From positions 1 through 59,278 of the forward strand of contig DAOUFG010000174.1 in the NCBI GenBank assembly GCA_034430115.1: 59,278 nucleotides of DNA, given 5' to 3'. The stretch is from CAIXPS01 sp034430115. GTDB taxonomy: Bacteria > Chloroflexota > Anaerolineae > J036 > Brachytrichaceae. Shown piece after piece: positions 23,725 to 31,661 of this stretch (positions are counted from its first letter, which is position 1; each line of letters starts with the position of its first letter). The notes under the pieces are model-generated. The model was given only the letters and a program-made list of their open reading frames with translations, searched no databases and was not told where the DNA came from. The translations under genes were made by a program, and so were the position numbers.

Positions 23725-23744
23725 TTTTTTTTTTCGTCCTCCCC
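23691..23744 (-). promoter_or_regulatory. Candidate programmed -1 ribosomal frameshift signal (dnaX-like)
   Basis: On the minus strand, three elements follow in order. A Shine-Dalgarno-like GGGGAGG (23744-23738) comes first. Then, 7 bases on, the heptamer A-AAA-AAG (23730-23724) sits at the end of a run of ten A. After a 4-base spacer, a perfect 7-bp stem CCTGACC / GGTCAGG (23719-23713 and 23697-23691) has a 15-base loop. These are the three components of the E. coli dnaX frameshift site. The zero frame stops two codons after the slip site; the -1 frame enters the HhH domain. Confidence 0.7.
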
Positions 23745-24632
23745 TTCATCGACGGCAGGCATCGTTGATGCTGTGAAGGGCTGGATGGATGCCGGGTCAG
23801 GCTCCGGCATTGTTACCGGTGGCAGAGGTGCTTCCGGCTCGGGAGCAGCCGCCACAGGTTCCGCAACGGGTTCAAGCGCTTCTTCTGCCGTGCGTAGCCC
23901 GGACATGGTGTGCGCAAAATGCGCCCACTCATGCTTGGCGGCAGTTTGATCGGCGCGCAGAGTCGCCTGCGCTGCCTGAATATCGTGGCGCATGGATTGG
24001 GTATCCATCTTCAACTGCGCGCGCGCATCGGCCAGTTTCTCGCGTTGCGCGTCCGACATCGCGGCATGCGCCTGGTCCACCTCCGCCATGAACTTGGTGG
24101 TGTCGGCACGCATCGCGGCAATGCTTTCACGTAGCGCCGCCACATAGTGCTTCAGCTCTTGCTGCTTTTCCGAAGCAGCCTGCGCGCGGTTTGCCTGCGC
24201 GTGAGCCATGAACGCTGTATTCACCTGACGCACATGTGCCAGGTGTTGGTTGAGCATTTGACGTTGTTGTTGAGACATTGCCGCCCGTGCTACGTTGGTG
24301 CGTGTGACAAAGTCAGTTGTGTCCTGCTTCAGTGCCGCACTTTGCTGAGCCAGACGCTGTTGCTGCGCAACCGCCATGGCCACATTGGCATCGCGCATTT
24401 CCTTCATCTCTTGCAGGGCGCGATTGCGCATTCCCGTCACGTGGTCATGTAGCTGAGCCATATGTTGCTGAAGGTGCTCTCGCTGCTCAGTTGCCATCGC
24501 ACGACGCGTGGCCTGGTCAGATCGCATCTCAGTCAACGTATTAGCACGCAGATCAGCTACCGCCTTCATACGGGAATCAAAAGCCCCAAACAACTCCTGG
24601 GTGAGCTGCTTGATTTCGGTCTCGAATTCCAC
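23715..24632 (-). CDS. GvpC-like helical-repeat gas vesicle protein (zero-frame product)
   Basis: Probably the outer strengthening protein that wraps the GvpA ribs. It starts at GTG 24632 behind GAGGAGGTG. Residues 40-215 form amphipathic helical repeats: the aligned Leu of the Q-Q-x-R/E-x-L motif falls at 54, 94, 127, 160 and 200 (spacing 40, 33, 33, 40), and Phe of the F-M/V-A/T motif falls at 108, 141 and 181. Cyanobacterial GvpC repeats are 33 residues, and 40 is one extra heptad. Residues 250-290 are Pro/Glu/Ala-rich, and the end (GEDEKKKMT) is charged. The zero frame ends just after an A10 run, where a -1 shift adds an HhH domain (see the frameshift site). It follows gvpA by 140 bases with a hairpin between. 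Sequence identity to GvpC is low, so the name is by architecture. Confidence 0.8.
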   Translation of the reverse strand: MEFETEIKQLTQELFGAFDSRMKAVADLRANTLTEMRSDQATRRAMATEQREHLQQHMAQLHDHVTGMRNRALQEMKEMRDANVAMAVAQQQRLAQQSAALKQDTTDFVTRTNVARAAMSQQQRQMLNQHLAHVRQVNTAFMAHAQANRAQAASEKQQELKHYVAALRESIAAMRADTTKFMAEVDQAHAAMSDAQREKLADARAQLKMDTQSMRHDIQAAQATLRADQTAAKHEWAHFAHTMSGLRTAEEALEPVAEPVAAAPEPEAPLPPVTMPEPDPASIQPFTASTMPAVDEGEDEKKKMT

Positions 24633-24700
24633 GGTTCACCTCCTCATTAGGCATCTTCGATATGCCGTGGTTAAACTGGGCCCTTTGATAAACAGAAAGA

Positions 24701-24738
24701 CGGAGGGGCAATTCATTGGTCGCTGCACTGCCCCTCCG
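24701..24738 (-). terminator. Terminator/attenuator hairpin downstream of gvpA
   Basis: Arms CGGAGGGGCA (24701-24710) and TGCCCCTCCG (24729-24738) are perfectly complementary with an 18-base loop. On the minus strand the stem is followed by TCTTTCTGTTTA. Located between gvpA and the GvpC-like gene, it should stop most transcripts after gvpA, giving the large excess of GvpA over other proteins that vesicle assembly needs. Some read-through would serve the downstream genes unless they have their own promoter. Confidence 0.75.
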
Positions 24739-24772
24739 CATCACAAGCTCGACGAGCCTCAAGCTTGAGATG

Positions 24773-24988
24773 CTAGGCGGTGGCGGCGGCTCCGGCGGTC
24801 AAGCCGACAGCCTCAGCATACTTGAGGTAAGTATCGACGCCGGCCACTACGACACGGGCTTCAATCGCCAGCAATTCGATGCCCACCAGCGAAACGCGGA
24901 CATAGGCATCGATCACGATGCCCTTGTCCAGAATGCGATCTACTACTTCTGCCAAGCTGCTCGATGCGATGGATTTTTCGACTGCCAT
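24773..24988 (-). CDS. gvpA: Major gas vesicle shell protein GvpA
   Basis: The small hydrophobic protein that forms the gas vesicle wall. The 71-aa sequence contains the near-invariant core: SSSLAEVVDRILDKGIVIDA, YVRVSLVGIELLAIEARVV and VAGVDTYLKYAEAVGL. Length and motif order are exactly those of GvpA, and the short tail (TAGAAATA) lacks the extensions of GvpJ or GvpM. CAAGGAGAATTAAA precedes the ATG and is a strong ribosome binding site. It lies 121 bases downstream of the response regulator gene on the same strand and is followed by a terminator hairpin, consistent with high, separate expression. Confidence 0.98.
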   Translation of the reverse strand: MAVEKSIASSSLAEVVDRILDKGIVIDAYVRVSLVGIELLAIEARVVVAGVDTYLKYAEAVGLTAGAAATA

Positions 24989-25109
24989 TTTAATTCTCCT
25001 TGTAGGTGTTGGAATTATTCGCTCGTCGTAGTTACATCATAGTAACCAATCCGCAGCTATGGTATAGGGTTTATTACTAATGCCGCATAGGTATTGTTAC
25101 CCAATCGCA
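24989..25109 (-). promoter_or_regulatory. gvpA: gvpA promoter region with two dyad elements
   Basis: The 121 bases between the response regulator and gvpA. A palindrome GTTAC-ATCATA-GTAAC lies at 25031-25046. A second dyad TACTAAT-GCCGC-ATAGGTA lies at 25075-25093; both halves fit the NarL-family heptamer pattern TACYYMT with small deviations. The TTACTATGAT segment on the minus strand could serve as the -10 region, but no good -35 is visible, as expected of an activator-dependent promoter. The adjacent NarL-type regulator is the obvious candidate activator. Confidence 0.5.
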
Positions 25110-25769
25110 CTACTTGTGCATTCCAACAAATCCAGCTTGGAGCGCAATCTGGACCAGCGTCGCCAGGTCTGAGGCATTCAGCTTGTTCATCAGGCTGGCG
25201 CGATGCTTCTCCACGGTTCGAGAACTAATTCGCATCACCTGCGCCATCGTCTTGTTCGTGTGACCAAGCGCAATCAGGCGCAGCACTTGCCGCTCACGCT
25301 CTGAGAGCCGGTTAATAGGATCCTCCTCCACCGGCTGCGACGACTTTGTTTGACCAAGCAGTTGCTTCACCACCACATTTGCAACGGAAGGGCTCAGGTA
25401 GGTCTCACCACGGTAGGCAGCATGGACCGCTGGTATCAGGTCCGCCCGCACCGTGGCCTTCACCAGGTACCCCCGCGCGCCGCTTTCCAGCGCGGTATGG
25501 ACAATTGCTTCGTCCGAGTGCATCGAGAGAATCACCACGCGCGTGGGCAACCCCAGCGCACACACGCGACAAGTGGCCTCGTTTCCATCCATGCAGGGCA
25601 TCGTGATGTCCATCAACAGAATATCGGGCGCCAGTTGAACCGCCAGGTCCAGTGCTTCTTGCCCATCACATGCCTCACCGACCACTTCGATGTCATCCTG
25701 TTGCTCCAACAGCAAACGTAACCCGGTACGCACGACATCATGATCATCCGCGATGAGAACTCGAATCAT
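25110..25769 (-). CDS. NarL/FixJ-family response regulator next to gvpA
   Basis: Two-domain response regulator of 219 aa. The receiver domain has the acidic pair in IADDHDVVRTGL, the phospho-acceptor Asp in DILLMDITMPCMDG, and a conserved Lys in GYLVKATVRADL. The C-terminal LuxR-type helix-turn-helix is RLSERERQVLRLIALGHTNK followed by SSRTVEKHRASLMNKL. The ATG overlaps the histidine kinase stop by four bases (ATGA), so the pair is co-translated. The gene points toward gvpA 121 bases downstream, making control of gas vesicle synthesis the likely role. Confidence 0.93.
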   Translation of the reverse strand: MIRVLIADDHDVVRTGLRLLLEQQDDIEVVGEACDGQEALDLAVQLAPDILLMDITMPCMDGNEATCRVCALGLPTRVVILSMHSDEAIVHTALESGARGYLVKATVRADLIPAVHAAYRGETYLSPSVANVVVKQLLGQTKSSQPVEEDPINRLSERERQVLRLIALGHTNKTMAQVMRISSRTVEKHRASLMNKLNASDLATLVQIALQAGFVGMHK

Positions 25770-28700
25770 TCCATCAGCTCCTTAATCATGTTCCCAGGTA
25801 TAAAGCCAGTCAACCGGGTGCCCACGTGAAGACTGGAATGGATCGACAGCTTCCCCCCGAGTAACTCGAACCGTTCCCGCATCCCCCGCAACCCGACTCC
25901 CCAGGGAACCGCCTGGGTGGACATGCGCCGCTGGAGCGCAGCCGGATCAAACCCCTGCCCATCATCTCGGATCGTCAAGACGATCCCGCGCGAGCCGAAA
26001 AGTAACCGTACCCAAATATGGCGCGCTTGTGCGTGCTTGACGATGTTCGTTAACCCCTCTTGCGCAGCGCGGTAGAGACAAATGCTCACCGTACCAGGCA
26101 ACCTTGGCAGGCTTGCCCCGGCATATTCAATGTGCATGGACATGCGTTCTGCGAGCACCTTGCAGTAGCTCTCCAGGGCACGGTCAAGCCCCAACGCGTC
26201 GAGCGCAGGCGGGCGCAGGTCGTGCGCGAGTTGCCTGATTTGTTCGGTCGTCATCTCAATCGAGAGAATGCCCGCATCAAGGCGACGCAGCAGTTCCGTC
26301 GCATCTTCAGGCAATTCATTCTGCATCCAGGCCAGGGTCATGGTCAACGCCATCAAGTCTTGCGTTACTTCGTCATGCAGTATGCGCGAGATACGCTGGC
26401 GTTCTGCTTCCTGTGCGGCCACGACCTGTTGAGCAAGGCTCCGCAAATGAGCACGGCTCGAAATCAACTCCGCCTTATGCTGTTCATGTTGTGCAATCTC
26501 AAGCTCCAGGTGCCTGTTCGCTACTTCCAACTGCTTCGTGCGCTCCACAACTCGGCGTTCCAGTGAACGATTCAGCGCTTCTATCTCCTGTTTGGCGCAT
26601 TCCAATTCCGTAATGTCGCGTGCCACACACAACACGCTCTCCCCACCCCCGTTCAAACCCAGCACCGCCGCGATGCGAATTTGGAAGTAACACAGCGCCC
26701 CGGTCTCCGGCGAACTGGGAATAGCCACAACCACTGTGGCGGGCTGGCCCGTCACAAACACTTGCCGGGCCGTCGCTTCCAGCAGGGCTTTCTCCTTATC
26801 CGGCATGTTCAGCTCATCCAGGCGCCTGCCTACCATGTCCTCAGCCGTCGTATTGATGAACCCCGCAAACTGTGAACTGACATACAGGCAACGCATCTCG
26901 CCATCGAATCGGCAGATCACATCGGGGGAATTTTCGATGAGCGTCTGTAGCTCCTGTTCGTGCTGTCGGATAGCCAGCTCAGTCCGCCGTCGCTCCAGCG
27001 CGTTCATAAATATCTGAGCAAGCATCCGCAAGGCATCGAGGTCACCTTCCGACCAATCGCGCATATAGGACTTCGAGAAGAACCCCACCCACCCAATCGG
27101 CACATTCAGTTGAAATAGAGGCACACAGATGAATGATTGAATCCCCAGGTCCAGGATGAGGCGCTTAGCATGCTCTGCTTCGGGCGGCATATCTGCGGCA
27201 TGTTGGACACACACGACATCGCCGCGCCCCAGCATATTCATCCAGCCCGCAAACGGATCGATCGGCAATTCCTGAAACACATCGAGGTCGGTATACACGC
27301 CTTCCGCACTCCAGATGTGTGTACTGCTGAACCTGTTGCCGCCCGGTTCCACTTGCAACACACAGGCAAAGTCAGCACCTAAAAATGTCCCTACTACTTG
27401 CAACGCACGAACAATTTCCGGATTCAAATTCATTGGCGACGCAGCCACAAAATCGGTTGAAACGCGAGCCAACATCTTCCCCAACTGTAGGCGGAAGTGC
27501 AAGTCATTTTCCGCCTTGCGGCGGCTCGTAATATCGTGGATGACTGAAAAAAGCAGGCGGCGACCATGAATTTTCATCGGGCTGGAATACACTTCCACAT
27601 CCCGAATTTCGCCCGAGGCAAGGCGATGCTTGAATAAAAAGTAGGTTTGCTCTGCATGCAACGCCCTAGACATCTCCACCTGCACCTGATCGGGCGGCAG
27701 TGTGTTGATCTCCATGATGCGCATGCCACGCAAGGCACGCGCCGAGTAACCATAAAACTCGCACGCCGCAGGGTTTGCCTCCACAATCTTGCCGGTCCGC
27801 GGGTCGATCAGCAACTTCACGGCCCTGTTCTTTTCAAACATCGCCCTGTAAGCGGCTTCGCTATCACGCAAGCGCTCGTCCGCTCGAATGCGCTCAATAT
27901 TGGCGGAGACATGGGTGGCGATAAATTCCAGCGCGCCAATTTCCTGGCTTCCAATCGGGATAACCTCGGTATCCAATTGCAGCGTGATGACGCCGACCAT
28001 ACGCCCGCGTGCCTTTAGCGGCACACCTACCCAATGCAACGGGTAAGTATGTGCGGGGTCAAGGTCGCCAGACTTCAATAAGCGCTCGATCTCCTGTGGC
28101 GACGCAACCAGCACGAGTCCTGTACGCAACACATATTCAATCAAACCGTGCCCCAGCCGACAGGTTGTTGGCGTCGGGCAATCCTCCCCGGAGACGTATG
28201 CAAAGTGAATCTTCTGCGAGCGTGATTCGTATAACACCAGCTCAAACCGGCTGATGGGCAGCAAGTTGCGGATGGCACGATAGACCAATTCGTAATATAG
28301 CCGTGGCGTGTCTAAAAACTCAGCCGCCTGCATGATCTGAAAGACGATTGCCTTTACATCGTCGTACCGCTTATGGCCAGTGACATCGGTAACAATACCC
28401 AATGCGCCGGCATATTCCCCCCGACAATCAAGCATGGGCATCACCGATATCAAAGCCCACACTGACTGACCATCCCGATGCCGCAGACGCATGTGATCCA
28501 GCCTGGTCACCTCATGCCGATTTTCCATGATGTGTTGCTTTGCCAGGTGAACATTCCGATCATAGAAAAAGTCATATACCGACCGCCCGATCATCTGATC
28601 CGTGGTGTAACCGAGCATGGCCGCCAACAACGAGTTGACAAAGACGATCCGATCCTCCTTGTCCAGCTCACAAATTCCCTCCAGCGCAGAGCCGATCAAA

Positions 28701-29107
28701 CGTCGCAGGCATGTTTCGCTCGTCTGTTGCACTTCCGATGAATTCGTAAACGCGCGACACAGATCGAGCAGATTCGATACTTGGGCAAGTATTGTTTTGT
28801 GTTCAGACCCCGCTTCTTGATCGACGGAATGCGTCGTTTGCTGCACCGTGCTTTCAATCAGGTCCACGATGCGGGGGAATATGCCGGTCGCGCGCTCAAA
28901 TACGGCAGCTTGTGCTTCTTCTGTTGCCGCATAGCTCAGCGCAATCGCCAGCGCCTGATAAAAGGAACTCGTACAGGCCAGGCGGGTCAACCCTTTACTC
29001 ACAATGAAATGATTAACGCTCTGCAGATCAATGGTCGGCGATGATCCATCCAAGTACAAGACCATTCCTGGAAGCTGCACGAGAGCGTGCTGCGGCTTGC
29101 GCTGCAT
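25766..29107 (-). CDS. Cytosolic multi-PAS/GAF sensor histidine kinase (NarX/DesK-type HisKA_3)
   Basis: A 1113-aa sensor kinase without membrane segments, so it senses an internal signal. Order: an unassigned N-terminal region (residues 1-130), PAS1 (about 133-246), GAF1 (about 270-405), PAS2 (about 418-535), GAF2 (about 560-705), PAS3 (about 720-838), coiled coil, HisKA_3 with phospho-His in RQRISRILHDEVTQDL, and an HATPase domain with DDGQGFDPAAL and GVGLRGMRERFELLGG. The ATG at 29107 is supported by GTGGAGGGAC. It is coupled to the response regulator and precedes the gvp locus. The GAF domains may bind a small ligand, chromophore or heme; no bilin-type Cys can be assigned confidently. Confidence 0.92.
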   Translation of the reverse strand: MQRKPQHALVQLPGMVLYLDGSSPTIDLQSVNHFIVSKGLTRLACTSSFYQALAIALSYAATEEAQAAVFERATGIFPRIVDLIESTVQQTTHSVDQEAGSEHKTILAQVSNLLDLCRAFTNSSEVQQTSETCLRRLIGSALEGICELDKEDRIVFVNSLLAAMLGYTTDQMIGRSVYDFFYDRNVHLAKQHIMENRHEVTRLDHMRLRHRDGQSVWALISVMPMLDCRGEYAGALGIVTDVTGHKRYDDVKAIVFQIMQAAEFLDTPRLYYELVYRAIRNLLPISRFELVLYESRSQKIHFAYVSGEDCPTPTTCRLGHGLIEYVLRTGLVLVASPQEIERLLKSGDLDPAHTYPLHWVGVPLKARGRMVGVITLQLDTEVIPIGSQEIGALEFIATHVSANIERIRADERLRDSEAAYRAMFEKNRAVKLLIDPRTGKIVEANPAACEFYGYSARALRGMRIMEINTLPPDQVQVEMSRALHAEQTYFLFKHRLASGEIRDVEVYSSPMKIHGRRLLFSVIHDITSRRKAENDLHFRLQLGKMLARVSTDFVAASPMNLNPEIVRALQVVGTFLGADFACVLQVEPGGNRFSSTHIWSAEGVYTDLDVFQELPIDPFAGWMNMLGRGDVVCVQHAADMPPEAEHAKRLILDLGIQSFICVPLFQLNVPIGWVGFFSKSYMRDWSEGDLDALRMLAQIFMNALERRRTELAIRQHEQELQTLIENSPDVICRFDGEMRCLYVSSQFAGFINTTAEDMVGRRLDELNMPDKEKALLEATARQVFVTGQPATVVVAIPSSPETGALCYFQIRIAAVLGLNGGGESVLCVARDITELECAKQEIEALNRSLERRVVERTKQLEVANRHLELEIAQHEQHKAELISSRAHLRSLAQQVVAAQEAERQRISRILHDEVTQDLMALTMTLAWMQNELPEDATELLRRLDAGILSIEMTTEQIRQLAHDLRPPALDALGLDRALESYCKVLAERMSMHIEYAGASLPRLPGTVSICLYRAAQEGLTNIVKHAQARHIWVRLLFGSRGIVLTIRDDGQGFDPAALQRRMSTQAVPWGVGLRGMRERFELLGGKLSIHSSLHVGTRLTGFIPGNMIKELME

Positions 29108-29396
29108 TAGTCCCTCCACATTAATGCAACTAAATTTAAACACCTTTCACCCAGATTTGCAATAGCCACGGAATAGAGCGCTAATTCAGGCGCAATAACA
29201 ACACCCGCGTTTCAACCCAACCCGGGAATGTACCTTGGGTTATTTTTAAGATTGAGTGCCCAACACAAAGCTCTTGAACTTATTGCCAATCGTATCGTTT
29301 GAACCGGCGACTTACTGCCATATAAAAAGGCCTCCTTCTACGATTGACGTAGGAGGAGGCCACTCCACATTCGTATTGGACGTACCGAACCTGAAG
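29108..29396. promoter_or_regulatory. Intergenic region upstream of the sensor kinase, containing the GH3 terminator
   Basis: A 289-base gap between two minus-strand genes. Its right part (29108-29290) is AT-richer and presumably carries the promoter of the kinase-regulator pair, though this lies downstream of the GH3 gene only in map order, as both are transcribed leftward. The terminator hairpin is listed separately. No gene is visible. Confidence 0.4.
29324..29361 (-). terminator. Rho-independent terminator of the GH3 gene
   Basis: A 14-bp stem with one G-T pair: arms 29329-29342 (GGCCTCCTTCTACG) and 29348-29361 (CGTAGGAGGAGGCC), loop of 5. On the minus strand it is followed by TTTTTATATGG. 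It lies 36 bases past the GH3 stop codon. Confidence 0.88.
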
Positions 29397-31538
29397 TCAG
29401 CGAGTTACCTCAAAACGCTCAGAAAGGCCGGCCCGCTGGCTGCCCCCCACCGCGACCAGGAACTCGCCCGGCTCCACGACCCAGGCGCCCTGAGCATTCA
29501 CCATCGACATTTGTTCGGGGGTGATGGTGAAGCTGAGCGTCTTCGTCTCGCCTGGCTGCAACGATACTCGCGCGAACCCCGCCAGAAAGCGCAACGGACG
29601 CGAGGTGGAGCCCTCCAGGTCGGTCAGATACACCTGCGCCACCTCATCGCCCGCGCGCGCGCCCGTATTGGTCACGTCTACGCTCACCGTCAGGGCGCTC
29701 CCGGCAGCCAGCTTTGTGGTGCTTAGCTTCAGGTTGCGATAGCCAAACGTGGTGTAGCTCAAGCCATGCCCAAACGCATACAGCGGCTCGCCGGTGAAGT
29801 AACGATAGGTGCGGTTGGTCATCGCGTAGTCATCGAAGGGCGGCAATTGCGCCACGGACTTATAGAACGTCACCGGCAAACGCCCGGCGGGGTTGTAATC
29901 GCCAAACAGCACCTCAGCCAGCGCGATGCCGCCCGCCTGCCCCGGATACCACGTCTCCAGGATGGCCGGCACGTGCGCATCGGCCCAGTTGACGGCCACA
30001 GCGCTGCCGTTCAGCAACACCAGCACCACCGGCGTGCCGGTCGCGTAAATTGCCTTCAGCAATTCTTCTTGCACGCCCGGCAAGTCGATGTTGGTGCGGT
30101 CGCCGAAGCTGTGCGCGCCGGCTTCCACGCCCTCTTCCTGCCCCTCTTCGCCCTCCATCTGCTGCGAAAGCCCCAGGCACACGATCGCCAGATCGGCCTT
30201 ACAAGCCGCTTGCACTGCTTCGTCGAACCCGGCAGTGGACTTGTTGGCGATGCCACAGCCTTTGGCACAAGTTACCTGCGCAGCGGGAAGCGCCTGGCGT
30301 ATGCCGTCCAGGGGCGTATAGGATTTTGACGGCGTCCCGTTATAGTTGCCCAGCAACACCTCATGATCGTCCGCGTTCGGGCCAATCACTGCAACTTGCT
30401 TGAGTTTGCTCTTATCCAGCGGCAGGAACCCGGCGCCGGAACCATCCACGGCATTCTTCAACAGCACGATCGATTCGCGGGCCGCCTGCAAGGCCACTTG
30501 CCGATGCGCCTCACAGTCGTTTACGCTGATGGGCAGGCTTGCAAAAGGCACCATATCCGGCGGGTCGAACATGCCCAGCCGGATGCGCGCGCGGAACAGC
30601 CGGCGCAAGGCTTGATCCAGGTCTGACTCACTAAGGAGTCCCTGGCGCACCGCGCTCGCAAGCGCCCGGTAAGTCGCGCCACATTCCAGGTCACAGCCAG
30701 CCTTCACCGAAATCGCCGCGGCTTCCTCCGGCGTATTCACCACGTGGTGATCCTTATAGACGTCGGTGATCGCGCCGCAGTCCGAGACGACATACCCCTC
30801 GAAGCCCCACTCGTCGCGCAATATCTTTTGCAAGAGTGTTGGGCTGGCGTTACATGGCTCGCCATTAGTGCGGTTATAGGCCCCCATGATGGACACCGCC
30901 TTCGCTTCGGTGATGGTGGCCTTGAATGCGGGTAGATAGGTCTCGCGCAGGTCGCGTTCGCTCACCCGCGCATCGAAGCGGTGCCGCTCCGACTCTGGCC
31001 CAGAATGCACTGCGTAGTGCTTTGGGGTTGCCACCAGCTTGAGATATTTGGGATCATCTCCTTGCAGGCCCTTCACAAAGGCCACGCCCATACGCGCCGT
31101 CAGATATGGATCCTCGCCATAGGTTTCCTGCCCGCGGCCCCAACGCGGATCACGGAACTGGTTAATATTGGGTGACCAGAAAGTGAGCCCGTAGTAGATA
31201 TCGTGGACGCCCTTGCGCAGCGCCTCGTGATGCTTAGCGCGAGCCTCATCCGAGATGACCGTGGCCACGCGATGCATCAATGCCGTATTCCACGTGGCGG
31301 CCAGGCCGATCGCCTGCGGGAACACACTGGCGATGCCCGCCCGCCCCACACCATGCAAACACTCATTCCACCAGTCATATTGCGGAATCCCCAGGCGGGG
31401 GATTCCGGGAGCGGCGTTCATCATCTGGCCGGCTTTCTCTTCCAATGTCATGCGACCGATCAGGTCGTCCACTCTTGCTTCAATGGGCGCCGATGGGTCC
31501 TGGTAGATTGGCGTCGTGTGACGGTTATCGGTAGTCAT
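29397..31538 (-). CDS. GH3 family beta-glucosidase/beta-xylosidase
   Basis: Retaining glycosidase of family 3, 713 aa. The N-terminal TIM barrel shows DDLIGRMTLEEKAGQM, FWSPNINQFRDPRWGRGQET, KHYAVHSGPESERH and the nucleophile D253 in GYVVSDCGAI. The C-terminal alpha/beta sandwich and fibronectin-III-like domain follow (VAVIGPNAD, then AFGHGLSYTTF and VTNTGARAGDEVAQVYL). The pattern NECLHGVGRAG and FRDPRWGRGQE is typical of the xylosidase-like branch. No signal peptide is seen from the ATG at 31538, chosen because AGGAGAATGACAACT precedes it, so it probably acts on imported oligosaccharides. It has its own terminator at both sides. Confidence 0.9.
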   Translation of the reverse strand: MTTDNRHTTPIYQDPSAPIEARVDDLIGRMTLEEKAGQMMNAAPGIPRLGIPQYDWWNECLHGVGRAGIASVFPQAIGLAATWNTALMHRVATVISDEARAKHHEALRKGVHDIYYGLTFWSPNINQFRDPRWGRGQETYGEDPYLTARMGVAFVKGLQGDDPKYLKLVATPKHYAVHSGPESERHRFDARVSERDLRETYLPAFKATITEAKAVSIMGAYNRTNGEPCNASPTLLQKILRDEWGFEGYVVSDCGAITDVYKDHHVVNTPEEAAAISVKAGCDLECGATYRALASAVRQGLLSESDLDQALRRLFRARIRLGMFDPPDMVPFASLPISVNDCEAHRQVALQAARESIVLLKNAVDGSGAGFLPLDKSKLKQVAVIGPNADDHEVLLGNYNGTPSKSYTPLDGIRQALPAAQVTCAKGCGIANKSTAGFDEAVQAACKADLAIVCLGLSQQMEGEEGQEEGVEAGAHSFGDRTNIDLPGVQEELLKAIYATGTPVVLVLLNGSAVAVNWADAHVPAILETWYPGQAGGIALAEVLFGDYNPAGRLPVTFYKSVAQLPPFDDYAMTNRTYRYFTGEPLYAFGHGLSYTTFGYRNLKLSTTKLAAGSALTVSVDVTNTGARAGDEVAQVYLTDLEGSTSRPLRFLAGFARVSLQPGETKTLSFTITPEQMSMVNAQGAWVVEPGEFLVAVGGSQRAGLSERFEVTR

Positions 31539-31593
31539 AGTTGTCATTCTCCTGGCAATAAGTATCGGACAAGTTTGCCAATCGGTGAAACAC

Positions 31594-31634
31594 AAAAAAA
31601 GCCACAGCAAGCTGGTCGTTGGGCTCGCTGTGGC
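31594..31634 (-). terminator. Rho-independent terminator of the golvesin-domain protein gene
   Basis: Arms 31601-31612 (GCCACAGCAAGC) and 31623-31634 (GCTCGCTGTGGC) pair with one G-T wobble; on the minus strand the stem is followed by seven T. It lies 28 bases past the stop of the gene ending at 31662 and before the GH3 start. Confidence 0.9.
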
Positions 31635-31661
31635 CTTGATATGCCTGAGGAGGGGCTTCCC

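Noticed and set aside
23725..23734. A10 run as a simple sequencing or assembly indel
   Set aside because: Not excluded, but the Shine-Dalgarno-like element and the perfect downstream stem at the right distances favour a programmed site. Kept as the stated alternative.
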